Shown in pieces: positions 1 to 9,889 of a stretch of 64,000 bases of DNA. The notes beneath the pieces were generated by a model, which was not told where the DNA came from, searched no databases, and was given only the letters and a program-made list of their open reading frames with translations. Made by a program: the position numbers and the translations under genes. Position 1 is the first letter of the stretch, and the number at the start of each line of letters is the position of its first letter. Origin of the DNA: Leptasterias polaris (lineage: Eukaryota > Echinodermata > Asteroidea > Forcipulatida > Asteriidae); assembly GCA_037783415.1 (NCBI GenBank), contig JAZGTN010000236.1, positions 434,001 to 498,000 on the forward strand, in the 5' to 3' direction.

Positions 1-794
1 AGACGAGTAGAGGGAACTTGGTATTTATTTTTAAAAAACATTGATTAGTTTCAATCTGAAAGCTCACTGATTTTGAACTTCATTCCGGAACAAATCCCCA
101 AGAGAATTGTTTTTTTCCCCTGTGAAATGCTGTCAAAGTTAAGGAAATAGCATTTGATAATCAATCAATCAATCACCATTAACTATTTCAATTGCAGCAA
201 TCAAAATAAGCTCAGTATTGAACATTTATAAAATCCCTTACAAACCATTGTCCACTCTTTTTATTAAAACTCGACCATCAAATCTGATGAAAGTTTCACA
301 GGTTGGTATGCTATCAAAAATGAGAAAACAACTCGAACGAAGACTATATTTTCTACGAAATCAAATATTTTTTGGTCATTAATATCCTGTTTCTCCTCGA
401 GCAAAACATTTCTACGCTATCCAATTTTCTGTTCGTAACACTTTCATAAAACTCCAGTATGTTTTTTCATTGTTGTTATTATTATAATTATTGATTTGGT
501 CATTGATACAAGAAAACAACATACACAGGCAGTCAAAGTAAGATAAAACTGTAATTTCATGCTCCTTCGCTGTGCTCATACGCATGAAAAACAGTTTCAC
601 TCCAATAGCTGACAATAACACAAACTAGAACAAATATTGTTTGGTTTCATCAGGTTTATTAAAGCATGGGATTGTGCCGGTGATAGGCCGATGAGTGTTA
701 TAATTAGTATTACATTTGTAATAGGTTGTTAAGATTAATGGAAAAACATGTGATAACTATGATTATTTATTAATATTATTACAACTATACTTAT
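1..794. other. intergenic, no gene seen
   Basis: No convincing coding frame, RNA gene or complete repeat was found. Positions about 50-120 resemble 48195-48320 (shared words caatctgaaa and ctcactgatt, then an ...agaga-aatt stretch), so this is probably a fragment of a dispersed repeat. The stretch near 288-305 carries a tttcacaggt word also seen in the MITE copies near 8300 and 12545. Confidence 0.5.
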
Positions 795-1104
795 CTGATT
801 CAAAACATTTTTGAATCCTGGCTCTTCTAGCCCTTCGGGTATCTCCCCGGAGTCACAATCGTATTATTACAGGCTATTGATACATCTACAGAAAATACAT
901 TACTGGTTCAAAAACATTTTTGAAAAAACTGACTCTTCAAGTCCTTCGGTATCTCCCCGGAAGTCACAATCGTATTACAATTATTTACAGGCTATTGATA
1001 CATCCAACGTAATACTCTGGTTGAAAACTATTTTAGAAAAACTGACTCTTCAAGTCCTTCGGTATCTCCCCGGAAGTCACACTTTGGTACTATAGGTCTA
1101 TAGT
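795..1104. repeat. three imperfect ~110-bp direct repeats at the 3' side of the DIRS element
   Basis: Units start at about 795, 903 and 1017. Each contains ctgattcaaaac or ctggttcaaaaac, then ctcttcaagtccttcggtat, ctccccggaagtcac and, in the first two, a caggctattgatacat tail. They lie just beyond the stop codon of the tyrosine recombinase on the minus strand, where DIRS/PAT/Ngaro elements carry their terminal repeats. No matching copy was found on the 5' side (4.6-5.2 kb), so assignment as split direct repeats of the element is an inference. Confidence 0.75.
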
Positions 1105-1161
1105 TATAATTATTTGCAGTTAAATTACTTAAAATCTGATACTCATACTTTAAACTTGTTG

Positions 1162-2178
1162 CTAATCGGTGTTTAAAATGGTGGATACTTCAAGCCTGTG
1201 TTGTAAATCTCGTTTAACATATCTGTTTTTGGCCATAGCAGTCTTCCATCTACCGTGTTGCATAATAATTTCTTCTGGGATGTCTTTGTTTGCTAAGTGG
1301 GTTGCACCGCCCGATCTTAGGCTATGGAGGCCATATTGTTTTAGGTCCTTTTCTCCTATTTCTTTTAGTGCGTCTAGAAATAATTCCCTACATCTTGTGT
1401 AGCTCAGTGGCTTATTTGACAGTAGTTTGTAAGTTTTAGTGCTGGAGTGGTACGATAATGCCGAAAATATGAAAACGTCTTGCCCAATTTTGATATCGCA
1501 TTTTTCTAGGTAACTCTTAAGAATTCTGACTGGAGAATATTCGTTATTCGTTTCCGAGATAATGGATGTGCATCCATCTCGGAAAATATCTGTCTTGGAT
1601 TTGGGGATGAAAATGCTTAAACCTTCGCCATTGGGTAATTCAGTAATGTGGCATGCTTTAAGTTGTGCCATCTCGTTGTGCCTAAAAAGAAGTGCGAAAT
1701 TTATTGAAAAATAACAAGCTGTTCTTAGTTGCATCAGATTATTGTTGGGATTTCCAAATTTGTCGATAATGCGTTTAACTTGATCTAAAGATATTGGCTG
1801 TTTTTGTGATGGGGGTTTATGGAGATGTTTTCTCCCGCTTAGGATAGTTAGTTGAACTATTGGTGAATCTACCGGGTTTGGTTTAGCATTTATAAGCGAA
1901 TGTAACCATTTTATTGCAGCCGAAGTGGTGGTAATTGAACTGTCTGAATTTGCATGTGATTTTTTATGAACTATAAATGCTGCGACAATTTCATCTTGTA
2001 TCGGGAGGTTAATGTCAAAACTATTCTTTCTAAGCCAGTTGAAAAATTCTCTGCATTTGTATAAATAACAATTTATTGTGCCATCTGCCTTTGCTAGTAT
2101 TGCATCCTTGAAGATATGTTTCTTCGTCGCCTCGAGATTGCTGGGGAATTGTACCCAAAAACGTTGTGCGTAAATGAT
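1162..2178 (-). CDS. tyrosine recombinase (YR) of DIRS-type element, 3' exon
   Basis: This is a 339-codon open frame including the stop. It makes the recombinase thought to integrate circular DIRS DNA by site-specific strand exchange. The catalytic set is complete: Arg at residue 166 (context LLFRHNEM), His285 and Arg288 (HSLRSGGAT), His308 (HGRW) and the nucleophile Tyr320 (NRYVKRD), counted from the first exon codon. The N-terminal half (YLYKCREFFNWL and onward) fits the helical core-binding domain. There is no ATG, GTG or TTG in the first 148 codons and a TAG lies just upstream in frame, so independent initiation at the N-terminus is impossible. A 3' splice site directly before residue 1 lets it be joined in frame to the RT exon. 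Confidence 0.93.
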   Translation of the reverse strand: MIYAQRFWVQFPSNLEATKKHIFKDAILAKADGTINCYLYKCREFFNWLRKNSFDINLPIQDEIVAAFIVHKKSHANSDSSITTTSAAIKWLHSLINAKPNPVDSPIVQLTILSGRKHLHKPPSQKQPISLDQVKRIIDKFGNPNNNLMQLRTACYFSINFALLFRHNEMAQLKACHITELPNGEGLSIFIPKSKTDIFRDGCTSIISETNNEYSPVRILKSYLEKCDIKIGQDVFIFSALSYHSSTKTYKLLSNKPLSYTRCRELFLDALKEIGEKDLKQYGLHSLRSGGATHLANKDIPEEIIMQHGRWKTAMAKNRYVKRDLQHRLEVSTILNTD

Positions 2179-2270
2179 CTATAATAATAATTGAAAAAGA
2201 GAAATTTTATATATACAAATTGGGTAACAAAATCTACTTATCTAGAGCAATCAATACAAATAGCACATAC
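2179..2270 (-). other. putative 92-nt spliceosomal intron inside the DIRS element
   Basis: On the minus strand the donor is GTATGT (2270-2265). The acceptor is a TTTCTCTTTTTC tract followed by ATTATTATTATAG ending at 2179. Both boundaries are phase 0: the upstream exon ends ..GGC ATT and the downstream exon starts ATC ATT TAC. Removal fuses the RT/RNase H frame to the recombinase frame. Read through, the RT frame stops about ten codons into the intron. Introns have been reported in some DIRS/Ngaro elements; that this one is spliced is inferred. Confidence 0.8.
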
Positions 2271-3965
2271 AATGCCTTTAAATTCGAAAGAACCTAGCAG
2301 TGAATTTTTGTTTCTTCCCTGTTGTAGGGCTACTTTGCCTTCTATAGTGATCATGTCTTTAATCCAGGGTTTGTACGTGGACCACAAAATTGGCCAAAAT
2401 ACTGAGGATGGCCACCAAGGGAATACAAGGGTTCCTTTGCTTTTGCAGAGGTGTAAATGACTTAACACACTAGGTATTAAAACAACAGGTGGTACTAATA
2501 AGCAGTTTTCCCCTTTCCAATTTTGTGCGAAGGCATCAACCCCACAAGTTCCAGGGTTCCAGAATCTAGAGAAAAACCGGTTAAGTTGTTTGTTGTAGTA
2601 ACAGGCAAAACAGTCAACGCTATAGGGGCCCCATAATTGTTTAAGTATTTTGAAAAACTGCTCTGAAATCATCCAATCGTCTGTGTCAATTAACCTACTA
2701 ACAAAATCTGCTTGATCATTTTCTGTTCTTGGAACCCAGTCTACTTCCATCCTTATATTATTTTGGGTACATGTCTTAAATAATTCGATAGCTATCTTGT
2801 GTAACTCTTTATTCATGCTACCGACTTCGACGATTCTGGCTGCGCTTTGGCTATCTGTGAATACCTTTAATTCAGAGCGTGAAATAATTGGAAGGAAAGA
2901 GTTCAGAGCAAAAAGAATGGTGCTCAATTCTCTCCATGTTGAACTTAGTTTTGCTTCAGTCTCTGTCCATTGTTTGTGAGCTGTGTGTATATCGTTGCAG
3001 ATGATTGCACCTGCGCCCGTAGCGCTTGCATCGCAACAAGCAATCTTATTAACTGATCTGGTTGCAAATATATTTCTTACATTCTGTGTTGTCACATTTT
3101 CTTTCCAGAACTGAATTTCTTCTAAACAAAATTCGTCTAATTCAATCAAGTTTTCTTCATCGGTAGCTTGTGCAATTTCAACTTGGCAATGTCTAGTCAA
3201 GAGCCTGGTTAGATTACCATAAACCGGAGTCAGGGAAATTATTTGACCGACAAAAGAATGTAGTTTTCGTACAGATAGGATTTTACTTTTTTCAATAACG
3301 GATATAGTCTGGTGTATTTTATCTATACGTCCCTGACGTACCTTCAGTGTACCAGCTTTTGTATCCCAGATCATGCCAAGCCATTCTAGGCAGTAAGTTG
3401 GATTCCAATGGCTCTTTTCAATGTTGTAAACGAAACCAGCTCTTAACAAATCAAGTTTTACGTGTTTTGATATTTCCTTTGCTACTTTGTCTTCAACGTT
3501 TGAATTAGTTAATGTACTAGGAATAACTACAAAACCATCATCTAGATATAATGCAATAAGAATACCACACGCTCGCCAGTGAGTGACAAGTGGTTTCAAC
3601 ATCTTGGTGAATACGAGAGGAGCTGATGAAAGGCCAAATGGGAGAACTGTAAATTCAAAAAACCTGACACAGCCATCAATTTCCCATGAAAAACCTAAAT
3701 ACTTTTGATCTTCATTAGATATGTCTATGTGATGGTACCCTGACTTTAAATCGAATTTGAATAGAAGTGCATCTTCAGACAAGTATTGTAAGCCTATCTT
3801 CCAGTCATCAAGTTTAAATCGTGTCTTCTCTACAAACTTATTTAATCTACTTAGGTTCAAGATCAATCTTCTTTTTCCGGATTTTTGATATGCTACTGAC
3901 AAGGGACTCACTACATAGGAAGGATAAGGTTTCTCTTGAATTCTATTACTTATTAGAGATGAGTA
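2271..3965 (-). CDS. reverse transcriptase / RNase H / C-terminal domain of DIRS-type element
   Basis: This frame copies element RNA into DNA and removes the RNA strand. Counting from the GTG at 3911, RT motif A is FDLKSGYHHIDI (Asp54), motif B is PFGLSSAP, and motif C is YLDD at 122-125. RNase H follows with acidic residues Asp294 (CCDASATG), Glu328 (WRELS), Asp353 (FTDSQSA) and Asp402 (NDQADF). A C-terminal domain (about 411-547) with FWNPG..VDAFAQNW and VPPVVLIP resembles the Dam-methylase-like segment of DIRS polyproteins; I cannot confirm the fold. The frame is open upstream of 3911 to about 3965, but the expected N-terminal part lies in another frame. It splices at 2270 into the recombinase exon. 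Confidence 0.93.
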
Positions 3966-4524
3966 ATTCTAAGATGGACTCTTGTACATATAGCTGTTCC
4001 TTTAGGGCCGAGTTGTTATTACGATAATACATGGGAGGTGGATATTGAATAAATGGTATTCTATAGCCTTCATTTATTATTGACATTATCATGTGAGAAG
4101 CCCCTATCTCATACCAGAATTGTGCATGTTGTTTTAGTCTAGATTTGACTGCAATATTATCAGTTTTAATATCATTTATGTTACACGATTCATAATTACA
4201 CCGTACCTTGAGTACATCGTCAAATTTTTGTTCCATGTTTGTGACTTTATGGTAAACTGGAGGGTCCGGAACCGGCACCATAGACAGCTGTGGATGCTGG
4301 TGTGATGCTTGGGCTGTTTGGCATTGTGCTTGGGAGGCTAAAGGTACCCGGTCGCTGAGAGATTGGCACTTGCCAAGGGGTGACTCGGTTATGGAAGTTG
4401 TGGTAACCGGTAGCCTGAGCTGTTCTCGCTCTTGGTTTGATCCTAGATGATCCATTGTCATAGGGGTATGGACAATCTTTCGACCAATGTCCTGGCAGTC
4501 GGCAGTTGAAGCATATGTCAGCAT
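3946..4524 (-). CDS. N-terminal part of the DIRS RT polyprotein, out of frame with the RT core
   Basis: The C-terminal half of this 192-codon frame, from about KSRLKQHAQFWYEIGAS to the stop at 3946, has the look of the segment preceding the RT in DIRS proteins (a W..I.AS..I...I..GY..PF pattern followed by NNNSALKEQ). It ends LISNK-stop, while the RT frame just downstream reads LISNR and continues. The two were probably one frame, broken by a small indel, or joined by programmed frameshifting. The N-terminal half overlaps the zinc-knuckle frame and may be non-coding. Confidence 0.6.
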   Translation of the reverse strand: MLTYASTADCQDIGRKIVHTPMTMDHLGSNQEREQLRLPVTTTSITESPLGKCQSLSDRVPLASQAQCQTAQASHQHPQLSMVPVPDPPVYHKVTNMEQKFDDVLKVRCNYESCNINDIKTDNIAVKSRLKQHAQFWYEIGASHMIMSIINEGYRIPFIQYPPPMYYRNNNSALKEQLYVQESILELLISNK

Positions 4525-4533
4525 TTGGCATGC
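4247..4533 (-). CDS. gag-like zinc-knuckle exon of DIRS-type element
   Basis: This frame contains one CX2CX4HX4C zinc knuckle (CFNCRLPGHWSKDC) followed by a basic, then Pro/Ser/Ala-rich tail ending at 4247. Such knuckles bind nucleic acid in retroelement Gag proteins. No start codon was chosen: just upstream of the frame is a strong 3' splice site (pyrimidine-rich TTTGTTTCTTGTCTGACAG ending at 4534), so this is probably an internal exon whose 5' exon I could not fix. It is in a different frame from the RT N-terminal segment it overlaps. Confidence 0.6.
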
Positions 4534-4725
4534 CTGTCAGACAAGAAACAAAAGGCATGGAAAAACAGGAGCAAGCCTGGTATACTGATGGTACAATTAC
4601 ATAAGAAAACAAAACTATTTCTATTGTGAAACTTGATAAGAGTATATAAGCTTGAGATATTTTGAAGTATAACTCTCAGCAGCGTAACCAGCGGCGTGAA
4701 CAATTGATCTTTGTTGTAACAACGC

Positions 4726-4733
4726 TTTATATA
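4726..4733 (-). promoter_or_regulatory. possible TATA box upstream of the DIRS gag region
   Basis: TATATAAA on the minus strand in the context GCGTATATAAAGCG, about 190 nt upstream of the zinc-knuckle splice acceptor. A start site about 30 nt downstream would give a short leader and a small first intron. This rests on position and motif only. Confidence 0.35.
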
Positions 4734-4740
4734 CGCAGTC

Positions 4741-5652
4741 ATGCTTGGCTGCGTTGGTTTGAATTGGCGTGCCCCAAACTCACGTGACCAGTAGTGTGGC
4801 GGGAGGCCGAGCGTTTATTGTTAAACGTCATTATTTGATTAAAACCCAATTTGTGGTGCAAGGAAATTTTGTTGGAGAAAGCGCCCTCTTGTGGTCAAAA
4901 TCACAGTTAATTGGGTCCAGGTTATTGCGTTACTGTCTCTTTGTATTTGTAACTTAAACACTTTTAATTGTAAATTTATAGTGGTGTATAGTTTTAACTT
5001 TTAAGTATTTTTGTATATACTGTTCACTAAGGGAAAAGGAACTTCATGTACTTTTAACATGACTTTTAACATGACTGAATTTAATTGAGTAGTTTTGATT
5101 GAACAACCATGGACATTTCAACTTTCATAATTAGGGTTGTGCATTACGGAAGCCCAGTAGTGCCACATTGAGTTTCTCTTTGACTTGGAAGCGTTCCTCC
5201 TTCACCTTGTTAATTTCTCTTTCACCTGGTTCAGGTTCTCTAATTCGTGTGGGAGTGTTTCTCTTTCACTTGTTAATTTATGGCTTAAAATGTTACACAA
5301 AGAGCTATTCTTCAAAATACGACCAAAGCCGATGTGAAAAGAAATTTGACAATTTTAGCCCATGCCTGTCATAAGACAATAGTGCAGGACAACTTAACGC
5401 TCAGCAAGTAAAGCAATCACCAACAATACATTTAACACACATTGTCTAAACCCTGAGGGTGTTTGGCTAGAGCTCCTGAATCCTCCAAAGTACATTTGTA
5501 ATCCACTCTAAGGTAACCCCACACCAATACATGAGGACTTTATAAGATTAGTATGCCTGTTCCAATGATCGGCAATTGTTTATAGGGCCTGCAGTACCAA
5601 ATCCTACAAAGTCAAACAACTTCCTGAATTGGATTTTGATGGAATGGGAGAC
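4741..5652. other. intergenic, no gene seen
   Basis: No supported gene. It holds gcgccctcttgtgg near 4890, a phrase that recurs across repeats in this window, and ordinary AT-rich sequence. Whether the first part still belongs to the DIRS element is undecided. Confidence 0.4.
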
Positions 5653-5796
5653 TCATTTGGGGACACTAGCTGGCAGCAGACTTACCGGGTAAACCCATTG
5701 TTCTCGAGAATGTGAGAATGCTCAGAAATGCGTAAACAATGGAAATTTACCTGGGAGGTCTGCTGCTACCAAGAGGTTGTAAGTCCCCCATTTGGA
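5653..5796. repeat. palindromic MITE with imperfect inverted ends
   Basis: The left end (catttggggac, then ggcagcagacttacc and ggtaaa) is mirrored at the right end (tttacctgggaggtctgctgc, then gtcccccatttgg read inverted). It is about 144 bp, without coding capacity. No target duplication was resolved. Confidence 0.6.
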
Positions 5797-6376
5797 CTGT
5801 GAAGGTTTCAACTTGACCAACCTTATGTTATTGCCAAATTTCGAATGACAAATAACATGCTACAGTTTGATGTTTTGGTCTGTGTTTAACAATCAACTAA
5901 CCCATCTTCTTTCTTTTGTCTTTTGTCTCACAGATCAAAGGAGGCAACTTCTAAATGATGTGGATTGACGAGGAAATACAATGTTCTTCTTCTAATTCTT
6001 CTAATTATTTTATTTTGGTACATTTTAATCTTATTCTACATTATGTGCATTTTTTTAGAAAGTTAAATGAGGGCAAATTAAACTTTTAACAGCCATGTCC
6101 ATGTTTTAACTGATTTGTTAATCATAGACCAAACGATGTGATGGCAGCTATTTGGTTAGTCCCTTTTAAAAACAAGTTTTTTAATCATGTTCAATCAGGT
6201 TTTGGGTGGTTTTTTCATTTATTCCACTTGATTTTCTTACAGACAAAGCACATCGAACCATCTGTGGGTTAATTTGAATAGTGTCTGGTACAGTGACTTA
6301 CCAGGTCACTTTTAAATGCTCAATTTGAATTCCCCAGACTAAGGATTACTGTTGTACATCACATAGAGCAAGGACA
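5797..6376. other. intergenic; possible orphan terminal exon near 5936
   Basis: A very good 3' splice site on the plus strand (pyrimidine-rich tract ending ctcacag at about 5935) is followed by short open frames that stop within 12-40 nt. It could be the last exon of an unseen gene or chance. Nothing upstream supplies a partner donor, so no gene is called. Confidence 0.3.
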
Positions 6377-6624
6377 TAGGGCGTTTGCGAAACCACAGCT
6401 TTGTCTTGGGCTGCGGCTTGGGCTCCTGTTTAAAGCAGTGTAAGGAATGCACATGTTTTCTTCTTTGCTGCTTATATTCTGGGCAGCTTATACACTGGGG
6501 AAAAAATCAGAGTTTTTCTTATGCTGCGGCTGAAATTCCAGGCAGATTATAGTTATAGAAAATTACTGTAAATAACTGTTGGGACCTAAACCCAAGCCTA
6601 AGCCAGGGTTTCGAAAACAGCCAT
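6377..6624. repeat. palindromic MITE
   Basis: The left arm gggcgtttgcgaaaccacagc followed by cttgggctgcggcttggg is matched in inverted orientation by the right arm ending gggtttcgaaaacagccat. It is about 250 bp with AT-rich centre and no coding frame. Confidence 0.55.
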
Positions 6625-6682
6625 AGAGAGAATGAAAATGAATTTATACAAACGTCAATAGACCCCTGCTTAAGCCGCCATC

Positions 6683-6885
6683 ATACAGAGGAAGGGAAAT
6701 GTCAATTTCACTTTTGGGATGTCGATGAATCATTTTCCAATAGATAGAGTCCTCATGTGAGTCCAATGGCTATTTTTTAGTGTGAGGTCAGTGATTTATT
6801 ATTATTTCCCACTCGCATGAGGACTTTATTTATTGGAAATTGAGTACATCACAAAGTTGAATTGGACATTTCCCTTGCTTTATAA
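6683..6885. repeat. palindromic MITE with ~75-bp arms
   Basis: The left arm runs from gaagggaaatgtcaatttc through ccaatagatagagtcctcat; the right arm carries the inverse (atgaggactttatttattgg ... ggacatttcccttg). Arms are imperfect; no coding capacity. Confidence 0.65.
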
Positions 6886-7013
6886 TGTCAAACCATGGAA
6901 GCGTGCACATTAAAAAGGTGCAATTCCAAGGAATTATCATTGCACTTATAACAGTATTAGCCCTAGTCACTGGGTCATTTATTTCATTTCTTAAACCATC
7001 TCAGCTCCCTTGT

Positions 7014-7225
7014 TTAAGCCTGTGCTGCCAGGTATGCAGCGCACCAAGCTAAATCAATCACAAGAACCATCTCTGCCCTCACAGGTACCCATTTATCCCT
7101 GGGTGAAGAGAAACAATTATAGGTAAGTGTCTTGCTCAAGGACACAAGTGTCATGACCTGGTTTCGAACCCACACTCTGATGACTCGACCATCAGCACTT
7201 GTTTCTGATGCACTAAACTGCTTGG
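7014..7225 (-). mobile_element. tRNA-derived SINE, family C, copy 1
   Basis: Read on the minus strand it begins GGTGGCCAAGCAGTTTAGTG with an A-box-like TGGCCAAGCAG, then a B-box-like GGTTCGAAACC about 60 nt on, then a body with TGTCCTTGAGCAAGACACTT and GGGATAAATGGGTACC. This is the layout of a polymerase III SINE. Related copies lie at 49660-49785 (minus) and 50567-50755 (plus). Confidence 0.75.
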
Positions 7226-7244
7226 CCACCACACACACACACAA

Positions 7245-7570
7245 GTGTGTAACAGCCTGCAATCGTGGACCCTCCTTTGTTCAACTCTTTGTGATAGCAA
7301 CCGTGGACCACAATGCTTTCCTTTGTGATAGCAACTGTGGACCTATTGTCCTCTTTTGTTATATGTCCCTGGTTTGAATGTGGTTACCTACTCACACCCA
7401 CACACCTGGGTGTAAATACCAGCAATCGTGGACCCTCCTTTGTTCAACTATTTGTGATAGCAACCGTGGACCACAATGCTTTCCTTTGTGATAGCAACCG
7501 TGGACCTATTGTCCCTTTTGTTATAGGCTCCCGGTTTGAATGTGGATACCTACCCACACACACACACACA
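7245..7570. repeat. two tandem copies of a ~163-bp unit
   Basis: The word caatcgtggaccctcctttg recurs at 7260 and 7423. Each unit also has internal half-repeats (gatagcaaccgtggacc, ctttgtgatagcaac). The array ends in a (CA)n run at 7555-7573. Confidence 0.8.
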
Positions 7571-7716
7571 CAGTTGCCTCTGACGAAGGTCCGGTTTGAT
7601 CGAAAGCTAAGGCCATCTTCCATACTAGTTTTATATATTTCTTGTAGTAATCTGACTTTTGGGCTGATGTTATATATTTGGTTGTTAAAAAAATCTAATG
7701 AGACTGTTGCTGTTTG

Positions 7717-7850
7717 ATTAAAGGCAAGGTGTATATTGGTAATTACTCCACAAGTTATTGACCATAAAAACTTCCTTTGTAAAGAGCACTGGAGAGCTCT
7801 TGATAAACCATTGTTATAAACGACCATTTTGAAGTAATGTAGCTTTGGAG
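7717..7850. repeat. fragment of TTAAAGG..TTGGTAATT MITE family
   Basis: It begins attaaaggcaaggtgtatattggtaattactc, which is the left end of the palindromic family seen again at 8033, 8505 and 11555. The right end is missing. Confidence 0.5.
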
Positions 7851-8032
7851 ATCGTACCAAAAGTATACCCTGCCTTCTTCTAGAGAGCTGCCATTAAAAT
7901 TATATAGCAACATTTATTTATAATGACTATTTAAATATGACTTTATATATTTTTTGATAAATGGTGTGTCTATGGTGAAATAAATATAAATCAATATACA
8001 ATTCATGGACTCGAATTACGTGTTTTCTGCTT

Positions 8033-8398
8033 AAAGGCCTGTACACTATTGGTAAGATCGAAAAACACAAATGTTCACAGATTCACACATAACTTACATG
8101 ATTTAAAGTAAGTAATGGTAGAAAGGGTTCCTTAAAATATTTCTGCCTAAAATGCTATCGTTTTTGAGAAATGAGTAAAACAATAGTTTTTATCGCGCGC
8201 GATAATAAACTCGATGTTTGAAAACAGAAAACACATAGGCCTAAGGTCTCTTTTCACTATTTTCTCGTGACCTCGATGACCAATTGAGCTCAAATTTTCA
8301 CAGGTTGTTTGTTCATGCATATGGTTGATTACACAAAACATGAACCCTGTGTGCGACTATTTTGTCAGCTCTGCCAATCCTGTATAATACCTTTAAAA
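8033..8398. repeat. TTAAAGG-type palindromic MITE
   Basis: The left terminus cttaaaggcctgtacactattggtaag is inverted at the right terminus (cctgtataatacctttaaaag). The interior has the tttcacaggttgtttgttcatgcatatg block typical of this family. About 366 bp, non-coding. Confidence 0.65.
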
Positions 8399-8504
8399 GG
8401 CCAATTTCACAAAGAGCCAAGATTGATCTTAACTGTGAATCAATCTCAACTGCTAAGCAAAGTGTGATGTCACAATACAAATCACTATGATGATACTGAC
8501 AACC
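8399..8504. repeat. MITE fragment related to the 59380-59530 element
   Basis: The blocks tttcacaaagag, agattgatctt and gtgatgtcacaatacaaatcactatg match the reverse complement of 59385-59525. It is sandwiched between two copies of the TTAAAGG family. Confidence 0.55.
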
Positions 8505-8775
8505 CATCTTAAAGACAATGTACAACATTGGTAATTGTCAAGGACCAGTATCCACACTTGATGTGACCCAACATAAACACAAACCTGTGAAAGTTTCAGC
8601 AAAATCGGTCTTCGAAGTCGTGAGAAAACCCCATTTATGTTTTGACTGTTTTTCAATTTCGAATTTTATCACCAGTGATGAAGACTAATTGTTTTACTCA
8701 TTGCCTAAAAACTACAGCATTTCAAATCTATGAACGTTTATATTTTCAATCTTACCAATGTTGTACCATATATGG
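8505..8775. repeat. second TTAAAGG-type palindromic MITE
   Basis: The left end cttaaagacaatgtacaacattggtaatt is mirrored by cttaccaatgttgtacca at 8750-8768. The interior has caaggaccagtatccacacttg and aaacctgtgaaagtttcagc, the family consensus in the other orientation. Confidence 0.65.
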
Positions 8776-9554
8776 TCCTTGCTCTATGCTTTGTACAGAA
8801 GTAACCCCTCCCCCCTAAAATCCTCTTAAGAATTCCTGAGATTCCCAGAACACAATGAAGACACTTATTAAGCAAAGATGCCGAGTTATGCCCGCGGCTC
8901 ATCGCCGTAGTTCATGCATATCGTCAATATAAGGCGTGTTATTCAACGGCTTCGTTGCATAAGAAAACATCTTTTTATTGTGAGCCACCAAGTCGTTTCT
9001 CGTAACCCTTCTAGTGTGATATTGTTCCGCCCACAATCCCATGTCCAACTATCCAATTGTTAATCATTTCTGCAGACAACCAGCCTTTCCCTTCCAGTTA
9101 TCTGAAAGGTGACAGCTTTGTTTGAACACCGCTGGGTGCGTCATGTGCACCAAGGTTCTCCACTAACTAGTTATCTCTAAAGATGTGTCACAAATTAATC
9201 ATTGCAGTTTGCATCAATCTAAAACTCTAATTCCCCTTTTGAAATGGCGAAAGTTTAAATTTAGTCTAGATGATAAATTGATAACTACGACAAGGCGTGT
9301 TTTCATTCCGTCACTTCTTTTGTTCAATAGGTTCGGAAATCAGATTTCATTCTTTTCATCAGTTTTAATCTTGAAGCACATTGATTACAAAGTTTATACT
9401 CGTTCCAAACCTGGAAAAAAAAAATCAAAGTTGTGGATAGCGTCTGAACAAATCTGACTTCCCCATTGGATATTTCAAATGCCTCTATCAAAATAAGTGC
9501 GATTAAAACCGTACAGTACATCTAAACCTACGTGAAGGGAAAAATGTTGTTTAT
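8776..9554. other. intergenic, nothing recognised
   Basis: No gene, RNA or repeat with support. The word tccttgctctatg at its start also occurs inverted at 6364 and 9732, suggesting small repeat ends. Confidence 0.4.
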
Positions 9555-9640
9555 GTCACCAACTTCGCGGTAAAGTTGATGAAGATTTCTTCATAAAGTT
9601 TGTCACCAACTTCGCTGTAAAGTTGATGAATATCAACAAT
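9555..9640. repeat. 46-bp tandem duplication
   Basis: gtcaccaacttcgc[g/t]gtaaagttgatgaa occurs twice, at about 9556 and 9602. Confidence 0.75.
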
Positions 9641-9889
9641 CAAGTTTCAGCCAGTTGACAGCTGGGTCCTCAGCCTGCCTGATGAAGGACTATGATGCCA
9701 CCATTAAGATGGTTTTCTCCTTGGTTTAAGCATAGAGCAAGGACGGTTTAAGCTACTCAGGCAAGCTTTAATGTATACCCTTTGTCGACAATACCGAAGT
9801 ATGTTTGACTAAGGCTTTGGAAATCATTGACAACACAATTTCTCCTTGACTTTTTTGTATTGCCCTTATCAGCAGGGTTCGATTCCCAA

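Larger units (their letters stand above)
795..4740 (-). mobile_element. DIRS-type tyrosine-recombinase retroelement
   Basis: Gene order on the minus strand is a zinc-knuckle gag-like region, then reverse transcriptase plus RNase H plus a conserved C-terminal domain, then tyrosine recombinase, then tandem repeats. This combination and the absence of an integrase or LTRs define the DIRS order (DIRS1, PAT, Ngaro). RT, RNase H and recombinase motifs are all intact. The copy seems relatively young, but a frame break lies near 3946-3960 and the gag frame does not join the RT frame. Exact ends and a target-site duplication were not found, so the limits given are approximate. Confidence 0.85.

Noticed and set aside
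811..1095. 94-codon plus-strand frame
   Set aside because: It is a translation of the ~110-bp repeats beside the DIRS element, with no protein-like features.
5936..5975. Terminal exon after a strong splice acceptor
   Set aside because: Only a few codons in any frame and no donor exon found upstream; left as a note in the intergenic entry.
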